A stretch of 64,000 nt of DNA. Origin: SHVO01 sp041906145 (GTDB lineage: Bacteria; Pseudomonadota; Alphaproteobacteria; Rhodospirillales; Rhodospirillaceae). Made by a program: the position numbers and the translations under genes. Where the stretch lies: assembly GCA_041906145.1 (NCBI GenBank), contig JAYRJU010000002.1, forward strand, positions 248,001 through 312,000, read 5' to 3'. The notes beneath the pieces were generated by a model. It was not told where the DNA came from and made no database searches. It saw only the letters and a list, made by a program, of their open reading frames with translations. Positions 18,583 to 29,300 of the stretch are shown piece by piece (the stretch's first letter is position 1; each line of letters starts with the position of its first letter).

Positions 18583-18591
18583 GAAACCAAT

Positions 18592-19644
18592 ATGAGCGCC
18601 GCCGCCGCTACCTCAGCACCTGCAACCGATATCGATGCGGAAGATCGCGACAGCCTGCATACGCTGTCGCTATCGCTGATCCCGGTGGCGCACCCGGCTA
18701 TCAAGCGCGCGCGGATCATCAAGAACACCCGGCTTGAAAGCGTCATCGAGGTCTTCAAGGACCGAGAAGCCGGCAGCGGCCAAATTGATATCGAGAAGAT
18801 TCCGGGTGAGTTCGGTTGGCCTGCGTCGCCGCCGCACCCGGATTTCGTCCTGCTGCGTAAATTAGAGTTGATGCCCAGCTACGATGTCTATTCCTTGCGT
18901 GTCGCGCTCCGGGCGCATGGCATCGCGGTCAACGAGACCGCGCTGAAACTGTCGCCCGATAAGACGCGTGAGCTCGCGCGCTACATGAAAAGCTTCACGC
19001 GCCCGTTGTTGCTGCAAATCTACGGCGGCGAAGCGGAAGGCATTGAAACGCTTGAGGACGTGGTCGCGATGTTCCGCGATCCCGACATCGAGCGCGCCCG
19101 CAAGAAGTTGCTGATGATGGCCGCCAAGCTCGGTCTCAATATCCAGGATATCCCGCGGTTCCTCGAGGATTACGCCGACATCTTCCTGTCGCTATCTTAT
19201 TACCGCCAGTGTCTCGATCGCATCGCGCCGATCGTCGAGGACTTCCTCGATTCGATGAAGGATCTGCGCAAGAGCTACCAGATGCGCACGAATCAGCAGT
19301 TGATGCTCACCTGCGATGAGATGGAGAAGAACTTCACCGAGCTCCTGACCTCGGTCACGGGCCGCCTCGAAGCCTTCAACCGCCATACAAAGGATATGTG
19401 GGACAACCTCTCCGCTGAGAAGTTCCGCAAAATCGAACGCATCATCAAGGCGTATCATATAACGATGGGCGGCATTCTATGCGCCCTGACCGTGAAGATG
19501 GATGCCTGGGCCGGTATGTTCCCGAAACGGAACATGGGCGGGCCTGTTCGCCGCGCCGACTTTATAATGACCGATATAAAACATGGGCTTAAGCGCATTC
19601 GCGACCTGGAGCGTAAAGCCCCGTCGATGGCGGAGCTGAACTAG
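18592..19644 (+). CDS. Orphan helical protein in cheY-cheZ operon
   Basis: 350 residues with no family that I recognise. The N-terminal about 110 residues are mixed, including SLSLIPVAHPAIKRARIIKN and KIPGEFGWPASPPHPDFVLL. From about 140 to the end it is almost wholly helical and charged (RARKKLLMMAAKLGLNIQDI, FTELLTSVTGRLEAFNRHTK, MTDIKHGLKRIRDLERKAPS). There is no signal peptide or membrane span, so it is cytoplasmic. It starts 10 nt after cheZ and ends 37 nt before the five-PAS kinase. The position suggests a regulator or scaffold for CheY/CheZ; that is inference. A fairly even codon pattern like its neighbours argues for a native gene. Confidence 0.85.
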   Translation: MSAAAATSAPATDIDAEDRDSLHTLSLSLIPVAHPAIKRARIIKNTRLESVIEVFKDREAGSGQIDIEKIPGEFGWPASPPHPDFVLLRKLELMPSYDVYSLRVALRAHGIAVNETALKLSPDKTRELARYMKSFTRPLLLQIYGGEAEGIETLEDVVAMFRDPDIERARKKLLMMAAKLGLNIQDIPRFLEDYADIFLSLSYYRQCLDRIAPIVEDFLDSMKDLRKSYQMRTNQQLMLTCDEMEKNFTELLTSVTGRLEAFNRHTKDMWDNLSAEKFRKIERIIKAYHITMGGILCALTVKMDAWAGMFPKRNMGGPVRRADFIMTDIKHGLKRIRDLERKAPSMAELN

Positions 19645-19680
19645 CGTTAGAATAGCCCTGGGACTTTTGGGGTATGGGTT

Positions 19681-22600
19681 TTGGCGACATCGACAAGCGA
19701 CCGGCGGCCGCACCGGTTATGGCTATACGCGTTTCTCTCGCTCGGCATTCTCGGCGCTATCGTTGTTTTTGCGGGGAATACGCGCAGCAGAAACGCCGCT
19801 TTGGAATTGGAATTCGCGCAGGTTGGCGAAGCTGCCGCGCGCCTGCCCGCCGCTCTTTCGGGCGTGCTCCTCCTCGGCGCCGAACGCGCCGACGCCGAAA
19901 CGAGCGAGGATGAAGTTCGGCGCGTGGCGGCCGCGCGCAATCGCCAGGCCACAGCGGTACAGCTCGCCAACGACCTTCGCATCCTCGAGGGCTTCCTCAC
20001 CGACGCGGCTCCGCGCGAGGCGCTGGCCAAGCTGGCGGCCAATGTCTACCGCGCCCGCGACGTCATTGCAGAACATGACAAGCTTGCCGAATCGCTCGGT
20101 GAATACACCACCACCGGACTGCGCTTTGAGTTTCGCGGCGCCAGCAAGGCTCTCGACGCCGAGCTCGCCAAGACCGGGAATATCATCCCCTTAAGCCGCC
20201 TTCTCGATCTCAAGGCGTCCAACGATGCGTTCTTCGGCGGCGTGGGCACGGAGGCGCAGGCAAACGCCTTGGCCACGCTCGCGGCCGTGACCCGCGACGT
20301 CCGCGCCGCGCCGCTGCCGGCCGCCGGCCGTGCGCGCCTGCTCGCGATCCTCTCGGCCTATGAAGCGGCCTTCCAACGTTTGTCGGACAGCCTGATCTCG
20401 ATCGCGCGCGTCGGCAACGAGCTTGAAAGCTTGTTCGTCGATTCGACGGATGTCGTAGATGTCGTCCTTAAAACCGTCTCCGAGCAGCTCGCGCAGGAAC
20501 GTCTTGAGCGCGGGCGTTTCACTAATGAGGCGCTGATTGCCGCCGGCCTCCTTCTGACCATCGTCGTCTCCGGTTATATCTGGTTGTCCTTGCGCACCGC
20601 CGACCGGCTGCAGCGCCGCGAGAACGATTTGCGCGAGACCGGCGAGAGGATGCGCGATCTCGCCCGCGTGACCTCCGACATTTTCTGGGAAGTCGATGCC
20701 GACGGATATGTGCGCAACATCGACGGTCCCGGCACTTTCGCGGCCTGTTATGGGCCGCGCATGCTGGGGCACAGGTTTCACAATGTGCTTCAGGACCTCG
20801 GCGTCCAGTTCTCGGAGAGTTTCGATCTCGCCACGCTGTGGGGAAAACGCGAGCCGTTCCGCGACCTCGAGTACAAGGTCGTCATGCCCATTTCCAGACA
20901 GGTGTCCTGGTATACGCTGTCGGGCCTGCCGGTTTTCGACACGCAGAATAACTTCACCGGTTACCGTTGCGCCTCAAAGGACATCACTCCCGCGAAGCAG
21001 CTATTCCTCGAGCGCGAGGAGTTCCGCAACCAGCTTTCCTCCACCTTGAGCCATCTCCCCGCTGCCGCTTTCCGCATGGAAGAAGGCGAGGGTGGATTGA
21101 TGCCGAAGTTCGTGTCTCACAACGCCGCAGACGTGGTGGGTGTGCCGGCGGAAGAAATCTTGTCGCGCGGCGGTGAATCCGCCTTTTTCATTCACGAGGA
21201 CGACCGCGAGCGTTTCGACCGCGAGATTTCCGAGGGGCTCAGCACGCGCGGGTCCGCCAGTGCGCGCGGACGTATCGTGCAATCCGACGGCGCTATTCGC
21301 TGGATCCAGGCGCTTCTGCGCCGCACCGAGGGGCCGGACAACACCGGCACGGTGGACGGGATATGGATCGATGTAACGGGCGATGAGCTGAAAACGCGTC
21401 AGATGCGCGACGTCGAGGCGGCGGTTCAAGCCGCCAGCGACGGCATCGTCATCTTCGGGCCAGACAACGCCGAGGTAATTTATGCAAACGCCACCATCTA
21501 CCGCACATTCGGCTCGCCAAGCGATAAACCCTTCAACATCGATTTGATTCGTCCGCAGCTGCGCATGACGGACGAGGAACTCCTCACCATGCGCGCGAAC
21601 ATGATGGAGGGCGTCGCGCGCTCGGGCAGATGGATGGGCCGATTGCAGATTATCCGCGTCGACGGATCGATTGGCACCGTATTCGTGCGCGTTTCTGGAC
21701 TCAGCGACGGACGCTATCTGCACGTCCTCACCGACGTCACCGAGGAAGAGACACGCACCCGCCAGCTCCGCGACATCGGCGCCGCGATCGAAGCCGCAGG
21801 GGATGGCATCATGTTCTTCGCCAATGACGGCTCGCTCCTCTTCGCCAACGCCAGCGCGCATCGGATCTTCGACGTGCCAAACGGCGCCGATCTTCTCGAA
21901 TTCCGCCATCGTCTCGGGATGAACGACGAGTCCGCGCGCAACACCCGCGAAGCGATCCGCGAGGCCGTCGCGCGCAACGGTCAATGGGCGGGCGGTTTCA
22001 CGGCCCGGCGCAGCGACGGTGCGGAAGTGCCGCTCTTCGTACGGGTCAGCGGCGGTCTCGACGAAGGTAAATTACTTTACGTGATCTCCGACATGACCGC
22101 GCTCACGCAAGCGCGCATGGAATTCGAACAGCAGCTTGAACGTACGCGCGAACAAAACGCGCTCGTCGCGCGCGCGCTGGACTCGGTGCAGGACTACATT
22201 TGCATCGAGGACCGCGATGGCAAGCTCACCTATATGAATCAAATCACGCTTGAGAACTTGGGCTGCACCCTTGAAGAAGTCGTGGGCACCTCGTTCTTCT
22301 CGAATGCTCGCGTCAAGTACGACGACAATGAGCGGCTCAAGCGCCAGATCACCGCGGGCCTCGCCAGCGATGGCACCTGGACCGGCGAGCTGCGCCTGAC
22401 CCGGCCCAACGGCCGCCGCCAGATCTTCGATTTGCGAGTCTACAGACTGGCGGACGGCGGCGCGCTTTATGCGGCGACCGATATCACCGTCCAGCGCCTC
22501 GCCCTGACCGAGGAAACCAAACTCAAGCAGCGTCTCGCCGATGCGGAACGCATGGAAGCCATCGGCCGTCTCGCCGGCGGCATCGCGCATGATTTCAATA

Positions 22601-23730
22601 ATATCACCGGGGCCACCCGCGCGTTCGCCGACCTTCTGGTGGACGACCTGCCGCCGGATTCCGTCCAGCGGACATACGCTGAAAGGATCGTGAACGCCTG
22701 CCGCCGCGCCAGCGAACTCGTGAAGGAAGTGATGACCTTCTCGCGCGCTGCGCAGGCCGAGCGGCGCCCGCTCGATATCACGGCGGTTCTTGCCGAGGGG
22801 ATCGACATCCTGGCGGCGAAACGGCCGCTGCACATCGCACTCGATTTCCAGAAACTCGACACCGCCGCAGTGGTCGAGGCCAATGCGGGCCAAGTCATCC
22901 AGGTGCTCGTCAACCTCGTGATGAATGCTTTCGACGCCATTGAGAGTAGCGCAGGCCACGTCAATGTGCGGGTTGAGCGCATGAGCGTGCTGGCGATGGC
23001 CTTGGAACGTACCGATCCCGGCTTCCGCGAGGAACGCGATGAGGCGGGCCCCGTCTTCCGTCATGGTCAGGGCGTGCTTGAAACCGGCGTCGAATATGTC
23101 CGTCTCACTGTCGAGGACAGCGGGCCGGGCATGGAACGCGCGACCCTCCAGCGCATCTTCGAGCCGTTCTTCACCACAAAGGGCCGCGACCGCGGCACGG
23201 GGCTGGGCGTGCCGGTTGTTTCCAGCATCGTCACCGCGCACAATGGCATGATGCAGGTCTATACGCGCCGTAACCGCGGCACGGCGGTGGCGGTCTATCT
23301 GCCGGTCAGCAACAAGCTATCGCTTGCGGTCGAGGAAAAGCGTACGGAGCATAATCTCCGGGGCAATGAACGCATCCTGGTCGTGGACGACGAAATTGAC
23401 CTCGCGGACGCGATCTCCATCGGCCTGACGCGTCTGGGGTATGAGACCGCGCCGGTCTATACGCCGACCGAAGCGCTCTCATTGTTCGCCGAAGCCCCCG
23501 GCAGTTGGGACATCCTGATCTCGGATGAGGTCATGCCCCACATGAAGGGCTTGCAGCTCGTCAAGGAAGTGCGGGCTCTCTGCCCGGACATGAAGATCAT
23601 CCTTTGCACCGGGCACAGCGAGGCGGCCAACGAGGAGACGGCCCGCATGGCGGGCGCGAACCTCTTCCTCCACAAGCCGGTGACGGCCGAGGAGCTGGCG
23701 CAGGCCGTCCGCAGCCTGATCGATGGCTAG
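19681..23730 (+). CDS. Hybrid histidine kinase with periplasmic helical sensor and five PAS domains
   Basis: 1349 residues. TM1 is at about 13-31, a helical extracytoplasmic region at 32-282 and TM2 at 283-302. Five PAS units follow (about 325-445, 450-570, 575-690, 695-810, 825-940). HisKA has H970 in RLAGGIAHDFNN, HATPase spans about 1060-1210 with N1082 and GTGLGVPVV, and the C-terminal receiver has D1282 in LISDEVMP. The AHDFNN HisKA subclass is shared with CckA. The start is TTG, 36 nt after the orphan's stop. Consecutive PAS units 3 and 4 (AVQAASDGIVIF and AIEAAGDGIMFF) are close copies, evidence of internal duplication. Its phosphotransfer partner is not obvious; the only HPt in the window is in CheA. 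Confidence 0.9.
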   Translation: MATSTSDRRPHRLWLYAFLSLGILGAIVVFAGNTRSRNAALELEFAQVGEAAARLPAALSGVLLLGAERADAETSEDEVRRVAAARNRQATAVQLANDLRILEGFLTDAAPREALAKLAANVYRARDVIAEHDKLAESLGEYTTTGLRFEFRGASKALDAELAKTGNIIPLSRLLDLKASNDAFFGGVGTEAQANALATLAAVTRDVRAAPLPAAGRARLLAILSAYEAAFQRLSDSLISIARVGNELESLFVDSTDVVDVVLKTVSEQLAQERLERGRFTNEALIAAGLLLTIVVSGYIWLSLRTADRLQRRENDLRETGERMRDLARVTSDIFWEVDADGYVRNIDGPGTFAACYGPRMLGHRFHNVLQDLGVQFSESFDLATLWGKREPFRDLEYKVVMPISRQVSWYTLSGLPVFDTQNNFTGYRCASKDITPAKQLFLEREEFRNQLSSTLSHLPAAAFRMEEGEGGLMPKFVSHNAADVVGVPAEEILSRGGESAFFIHEDDRERFDREISEGLSTRGSASARGRIVQSDGAIRWIQALLRRTEGPDNTGTVDGIWIDVTGDELKTRQMRDVEAAVQAASDGIVIFGPDNAEVIYANATIYRTFGSPSDKPFNIDLIRPQLRMTDEELLTMRANMMEGVARSGRWMGRLQIIRVDGSIGTVFVRVSGLSDGRYLHVLTDVTEEETRTRQLRDIGAAIEAAGDGIMFFANDGSLLFANASAHRIFDVPNGADLLEFRHRLGMNDESARNTREAIREAVARNGQWAGGFTARRSDGAEVPLFVRVSGGLDEGKLLYVISDMTALTQARMEFEQQLERTREQNALVARALDSVQDYICIEDRDGKLTYMNQITLENLGCTLEEVVGTSFFSNARVKYDDNERLKRQITAGLASDGTWTGELRLTRPNGRRQIFDLRVYRLADGGALYAATDITVQRLALTEETKLKQRLADAERMEAIGRLAGGIAHDFNNITGATRAFADLLVDDLPPDSVQRTYAERIVNACRRASELVKEVMTFSRAAQAERRPLDITAVLAEGIDILAAKRPLHIALDFQKLDTAAVVEANAGQVIQVLVNLVMNAFDAIESSAGHVNVRVERMSVLAMALERTDPGFREERDEAGPVFRHGQGVLETGVEYVRLTVEDSGPGMERATLQRIFEPFFTTKGRDRGTGLGVPVVSSIVTAHNGMMQVYTRRNRGTAVAVYLPVSNKLSLAVEEKRTEHNLRGNERILVVDDEIDLADAISIGLTRLGYETAPVYTPTEALSLFAEAPGSWDILISDEVMPHMKGLQLVKEVRALCPDMKIILCTGHSEAANEETARMAGANLFLHKPVTAEELAQAVRSLIDG

Positions 23731-23780
23731 CGCGGCGCAGCGGTCGCCCCGGCCGGCGCGCTTAGGTCGTCGGGCCACGG

Positions 23781-23798
23781 CTAATACCTTTGCATAGG
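23781..23798 (+). promoter_or_regulatory. Chemotaxis-block upstream motif, copy B (before MCP 1)
   Basis: CTAATACCTTTGCATAGG, 164 nt before the start of the first MCP gene. It keeps the CTAATACCTTTG half of the consensus; the GGTT part is diverged. Confidence 0.4.
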
Positions 23799-23944
23799 CT
23801 TCGTAACGGAACCTTAAACCTCCTCGCTCGGGTTTAACCCGTCCGCTCACAAGCTTTGTGACAGCCGCTTTCTTATGGTCTGCGCAACTTCGGCGTTTCC
23901 CCACGCACGGAGGAAAAAAGGCTATCGAAGAAAGGAAGCCCCCA

Positions 23945-25939
23945 ATGAGTCTCGCCCACATCCCATCCGCCAAGGCGGGTTTGTTTAAACGCCTCAGCAT
24001 CGGCCGCCAATTGGGCGTGATCGGTGTTATCGTACTGTCCGGCCTCGGCGTCGTCTCGGCTGTCGGCATTGGATCCAACTACCTAGCCGTCCAAAGCAAC
24101 GACGAGCAGGGCGTTATCCTCAAAAGCCGTGATACGGCTAATGCCATGAAGCTGGCCTTCGCCAGTGTCAGCGCTGTTGGTAAGTCGTTCGTCATCAACA
24201 CCAAGCAGCAGACCATCGAAGATTTCGATAAGGGCGCCGCTCAGGTGAGGGAATACACGCAATTTCTGGAAGCCGCGTTGACCGTGCCGGAAGCCAAGAA
24301 GGCCGCCACGGGCTTCGCCGACGAGTTCCAGCAGTATGACGCCGCTTTCGAGAAGATCGCGGAACTGCAGAAGCAGGTCGGCCTCACGGTCGATGAAGGG
24401 CTGATGGGCAAGATGCGCGGTGATGCCGCGGCCATCGAAAAGCTCGTTGGAACGACCAAGAACGACGCGCTTCTTGTCGACATGCTCCAAGTGCGCCGCG
24501 AGGAAAAGGATTTCATCGCGCGTCTGAAGACGGAATATGTGGATGCGCACCGCGAAACGTCTCAGGCGTTTCGCCGTGCTGTCGCCGTTTCCGGAATCTC
24601 CGCTGGCGCCAAGGCTGAAATCACGGAGAAGTTCGCCGCCTACACCGACAGCTTCGAAAAGCTGGCCGTCGCGAAGCTTGCGGTCGCGCAGGCAACGGCG
24701 GAAATGGACGCGCAGTACGCTGAGTCCGTGCCGCTCCTCGATGAAGTCGTCGCGGTTGTTGAAGCGGATTTGAGCAATGCCATGGACGCGCAGACCAGCA
24801 TGATGCAGATGGCGTCAATTTTCATGATCGTCACCTCGCTCGGCATTCTTGTGGCCGCGGTCAGCGTTCTGCTCATCGTCGGCCGCGCCATTAGCCGTCC
24901 GGTGCAAAGCATGACCGACGCCATGAGCCGTCTGGCCGAAGGCGATAAGACCGTCGCCATTCCGGGCACCGAATACCGTAACGAAATCGGCGCCATGGCC
25001 TCGGCGGTACAGGTGTTCAAAGATAACATGATCAAGGCGGACGAACTGGCCGCCGCGCAGGAGACGGCCCGTAAGGCCAAGGAACTTCGCGCCGAACAGG
25101 TTGCTCAGCGTACGCGCCAGTTCGACAACGTCGTGCGTCTGTCTCTCGGCACGGTCGGTTCAGCCAGCAAGCAGATGGAAGCTTCGGCCTCCACCATGCA
25201 AGCTGTCGCGGAAGAAACCAACGCGCAGTCCGCTGCCGTCGCCGCCGCTTCCGAGCAAGCGTCGTCGAACGTGCAGACCGTCGCCGCCGCGACCGAAGAG
25301 CTCACCAGCTCGATCAAGGAAATCGGCCGCCAGGTGACGCAGTCCTCGCAGGTGTCGGCGAAGGCCGTTACCGAAGCCAATAAAGCCAAGGATATGGTGC
25401 GTGGTCTCGACGACTCCGCGCAGAAGATCGGCAAGGTCGTCGCGCTCATCACCGATATCGCCGAACAGACCAACTTGCTCGCCCTCAACGCCACCATCGA
25501 AGCGGCGCGTGCGGGTGAAGCGGGCAAGGGTTTCGCGGTGGTTGCTTCTGAAGTGAAGAACCTCGCCAACCAGACCGCGAAGGCCACGGAAGAGATCGCG
25601 GCTCAGATCAACGACATCCAGGGCGCCACCAAGTCCTCGGTCGGTGCAATCGAAAGTATCTTCGAGACCATCGGCCAGATTGACCAGATTTCCACCACCA
25701 TCGCCTCGGCGATCGAAGAACAGACCGCTGCCACGGCTGAAATCGCGCGCAACGTCGAGCAGGCCGCGGCGGGCACGCAGGAAGTCTCCTCGAACATCAC
25801 CGGCGTCACGAAAGCCGCCGGCGAAACGGGGCAGGTCTCCGCGCAGGTGCTTGAAGCCGCGAAGGAACTCGCCACCCAGTCCGATAGCCTGCGCAGGGAA
25901 GTCGACGGCTTCCTCGCGGATATCAAAGAAGCCGCATAA
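23945..25939 (+). CDS. Methyl-accepting chemotaxis protein with HBM-like sensor
   Basis: 664 residues from MSLAHIPSAKAGLFKRLSIG, with AGGAAG placed as ribosome-binding site. TM1 is at about 22-44. The periplasmic part (about 45-280) has MLQVRREEKDFIARLKTEYV, the signature of helical bimodular (HBM) ligand domains. TM2 is at about 285-312, followed by HAMP and a standard MCP hairpin (NLLALNATIEAARAGEAGKG). The tail is EVDGFLADIKEAA with no NWETF-type CheR tether. It is an inner-membrane receptor feeding CheA/CheW. Its signalling half is nearly identical in DNA to that of the second MCP. Confidence 0.92.
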   Translation: MSLAHIPSAKAGLFKRLSIGRQLGVIGVIVLSGLGVVSAVGIGSNYLAVQSNDEQGVILKSRDTANAMKLAFASVSAVGKSFVINTKQQTIEDFDKGAAQVREYTQFLEAALTVPEAKKAATGFADEFQQYDAAFEKIAELQKQVGLTVDEGLMGKMRGDAAAIEKLVGTTKNDALLVDMLQVRREEKDFIARLKTEYVDAHRETSQAFRRAVAVSGISAGAKAEITEKFAAYTDSFEKLAVAKLAVAQATAEMDAQYAESVPLLDEVVAVVEADLSNAMDAQTSMMQMASIFMIVTSLGILVAAVSVLLIVGRAISRPVQSMTDAMSRLAEGDKTVAIPGTEYRNEIGAMASAVQVFKDNMIKADELAAAQETARKAKELRAEQVAQRTRQFDNVVRLSLGTVGSASKQMEASASTMQAVAEETNAQSAAVAAASEQASSNVQTVAAATEELTSSIKEIGRQVTQSSQVSAKAVTEANKAKDMVRGLDDSAQKIGKVVALITDIAEQTNLLALNATIEAARAGEAGKGFAVVASEVKNLANQTAKATEEIAAQINDIQGATKSSVGAIESIFETIGQIDQISTTIASAIEEQTAATAEIARNVEQAAAGTQEVSSNITGVTKAAGETGQVSAQVLEAAKELATQSDSLRREVDGFLADIKEAA

Positions 25940-26376
25940 GCACGATCGTGTCCGGCTCCTTCCACGGGAGGGAGCCGGCACGTGACGGCTCTGAGCCATC
26001 TCAGATTGCGGCGCGGCCTAAAGATCGACCTGTTTCCTCCTCCACGAGGAAACAAGGAGCGGCCGATGGTAGCGCTGTTCGCCGGCGGCCTAATACTCCG
26101 GTACTAATACTTTCGGTTAGGGTCCCCAAACTTCTCCCCCGCTGACTTCTTCGGATCCGCCGTCTAATCTGATCGAAATCAAGGCGGCGCGCGAAGCGCG
26201 GCAACCTAAAGCGCCTTCAGAACGATGCGCATCTGCATGCTGTCTACACGCGGTTTTTTCTCTTAAACGGGAGAGACGACGTTGGGTGAATGCTCGTGAA
26301 GGCGGAAAAGACCCACGGCTTCGGGGTCGATAGTAAATTGCTCTAACCTCTACGCGTATCGAGGGGAGGTTCGTTG
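25940..26376. other. 437-bp gap with two hairpins and doubled CTAATAC motif
   Basis: No credible gene is seen. An imperfect GC hairpin (about 25955-25978, CCGGCTCC/GGAGCCGG) follows the MCP stop and may end its transcript, though it lacks a T-run. A second hairpin (about 26030-26057; TGTTTCCTC/GAGGAAACA) follows. CTAATAC occurs at 26090 and 26104. The remaining 250 bp before the kinase start would be an unusually long leader if transcription begins at the motif. Confidence 0.5.
26104..26122 (+). promoter_or_regulatory. Chemotaxis-block upstream motif, copy C (before second hybrid kinase)
   Basis: CTAATACTTTCGGTTAGGG, the best match to the consensus, with a partial copy CTAATACTCCGG beginning 14 nt earlier at 26090. 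It is 273 nt before the kinase start, farther than the other copies. Confidence 0.45.
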
Positions 26377-29300
26377 ATGGGGGGGCGCGGCGAGGCGCAG
26401 CAAGCGGCAAGGACCTGGTGGGATAGCCAGGGACTGCTGCTATTTTTGGCGGCGGTGGTGCCCTATATCCTCACCAACGTTTCGCAATCGATGCGGGGCC
26501 TTCCGATTGTGGTGACCTCCGTCGGCGTGTTCCCTGGCATTTGGAGCGTGGCCGAGTGGACGGTGACCCGTCAACGCAGCGCGCAGACTCGTCCGGCCTC
26601 CACGATCTTCCTTGCGGCGGCGGTCAGCTATCTGCTCGGTGTCGGCATTTATGCCGTCCTTGAGTACGCGAAAGTTTCCGCGAAGTACCCTAGCTCGGCA
26701 GACTTCTTCTTTCTGCTCGTCCCGGTTTTCCTGGTCGCGGGACTATTCTGGTTCCGCCCGCAAGGCGAGCGCTCGGGCTACGGGCTCCTGCAGTCCGCGA
26801 ACCTGACTCTGGTCGCCGCGACGACCGCCATGCTCGCGGTCGTCAGTATCGCGCCTTTGCTCACGCACTCGGGGGAATCATTCCTCTACGTCGCGACTAC
26901 CATTGCCTACTGGGCGGTGTCTTTCGCCGCGGCAGGCTTCGCAGTGCTTTTCCTTTCAAGCTTCAAGTGGCGCGAGGAAGCGCCGGTCATTCTTCTGCTG
27001 GCGGCCGCCCTGGTCGTGTTCACGATCGGCGTTATCCCATACACATTTGACCTTATCGGAAACTCTTATAAGGAAGGCACTTGGTACGAAAGCTTCTGGT
27101 ACATCACGCCTTGTATTCTTGCCCTCGCCGCGCGGGCCCATCGCCGGGTGGCGCCGGCGGTGCAGGTGTCCTCCGACATCGCGTTGCGCTCGCCCCGCGC
27201 CCTGCCGACGGTGATCATGGGCGTGACGCTGGTGGCTCTGGGTGTCAGTGTCGCGGATGATTTTGCCGGATTCCCCGGTGATCTCATCGTGGCGGCCTCT
27301 GTTTTTGCCGCGATCGCCGTTCTTCTGCGCGAGCGGGCGGTCAAGCGCATCGAGGACAGCCTCGAGGACCGGTTGCAGACCGCGCTTCAGCATGCCCGGA
27401 CCAACGAAGTGCGCTTCAAGCACTTTGCCTTGTCGTCGTCGGATTTCTTCATTGAAACCGACGCGAACTTCGTGATTTCGCGCATGGCGTCGGCGGACGA
27501 CAGCGCGCCTGCGGTTCAGCCGGAATGGCTGGTGGGACGCAACCTTTTGGCGCAAGGCATGGAAGGCGCGCTTGAGCTCGATCCGCCGCTGGAACGGGTG
27601 AGGCGCTCGCTGACGGCGCACGAGCACTTCAAGGATTTCGGCTACAACCTTGTCGGCCCGCAAGGGCGACGGCTGTGGCGCCGCTACAGCGGCACACCGT
27701 TCTTCGATGCCAACTTCCAGTTTCTCGGCTACCGCATCGCCATCCGCGACGTCACCAGCCAACGCGAACTCCAGCTCGAAAGCGAGAGCCGGGCCGCCGA
27801 ACTCGCGCGCGTTGTGCGCGCTCTCGATTCGGTGTTGGAAGCCATCATCATTCTCGATGGCGCCAATCGCATCGTCTATCTCAATACCGCCACGATGGGC
27901 TTAAGCCATACACCGGACACGCTCTCCGGATTGGGCCGCTCGTTCCAGGAGGCCTTCCCGGGCCTCGTCATGCAATATCCCGGCCTCATCGACGAAATTA
28001 GACGCGATCTTGCCCGCCTGGGCGCGTGGCAGCGTGAGTTGTGCGTCGCGCTCCCGGGCGGCGGTGAAGCCTGTTTCGATTTCCGCGCCGCGGCGCTCGT
28101 GGACGGCGGCATGATCCTTGCGGCCCCGGATATCACCGAACGCCGCCACCGTGAGCGCAGTGAAAGCATTCTTACGCAGAAGCTCGCGGAAGCGCAGAAG
28201 AACGAGGCCATCGGCAAACTCGCCGGGTCTATCGCGCACGATTTCAACAATATCATCGCCGCGATCAAATCCTTCGCCGAACTTATCGTTCACGACCTTC
28301 CGGCGGACAGCGTTGATCGCAATTTCGCGGTCCGCATCGTCGGCGCCAGTGACCGGGCGGCCGAATTGGTCCGGCAAATCCTTCTTTTCGCCCGCGCGGG
28401 CAATGCCGAGAAGCGTCCGACGTCCTTGAAGGCGGTGCTGGACGAACTTCAGAGCACGCTGATGCGAAGCTTGCCGCGCCATGTCAATTTTCGGGCTGAG
28501 CCGCCCGAGACCGACGCGGTCATCGAGGGCAATGCGGCGCAGCTCCTGCGCGTGTTCATGAATCTCTGCGTCAATGCCGCCGACGCGGCCGCCACCGCCA
28601 CCGCCGGCGGCGAGGTGCGGGTCGAATGTCACCGGGTGATCCCGCAGCCGGAAGACGTCGAGGGTTTCGTCCCGGGCTGGGTGGAATTGCCGCAACGGGC
28701 CGGCGGCAACGGCGCGACGATTTACCGCTATGTCTCGAACCCACCCGTCCCCGGTAAATCCTATTATCGCGTGACCGTGCTCGATACAGGCGCCGGGATC
28801 CCCGAAAGCGTGCAACCGCGCCTGTTCGAGCCTTTCTTCACCACCAAGGAAAAGACCAAGGGAACGGGTCTGGGGCTGCCGGTCGTGAAAAGCATCGTCG
28901 ATGCGCACGGCGCGGGGATCGTAATTGTCACCTCGCAAAGCTTCGGCACCGCGTTCAACGTCTATTTTCCGGCGTCGCCCGCGACCTTGCCGGAAGCCGC
29001 CATTGCATCCAAAGAGATCAAGCCCGCCGCCGGGTCGGAGAACGTGCTCGTGGTGGACGACGAGGTCGATGTCGCCGACGGGTTGGCTTTCGCGCTCCAG
29101 CGGGTCGGTTATCAGGCCTCGTCCGTCTATGGGCCCGAGCAGGCCCTGAAGGCCGTCGGTGAAAACCCCAAGGCTTGGGACATCGTGGTGACAGACCAGG
29201 TCATGCCGGCCATGAAAGGCCTGCAGCTCATCCCGCGCCTCAAGGAACTCAACGAGGATCTCGATATCATCCTGTGCACGGGTTTCAGCGATTCCGCCAC

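Noticed and set aside
23811..23840. Possible CtrA box before MCP 1 (two TTAA)
   Set aside because: The TTAA cores are 16 nt apart instead of 7.
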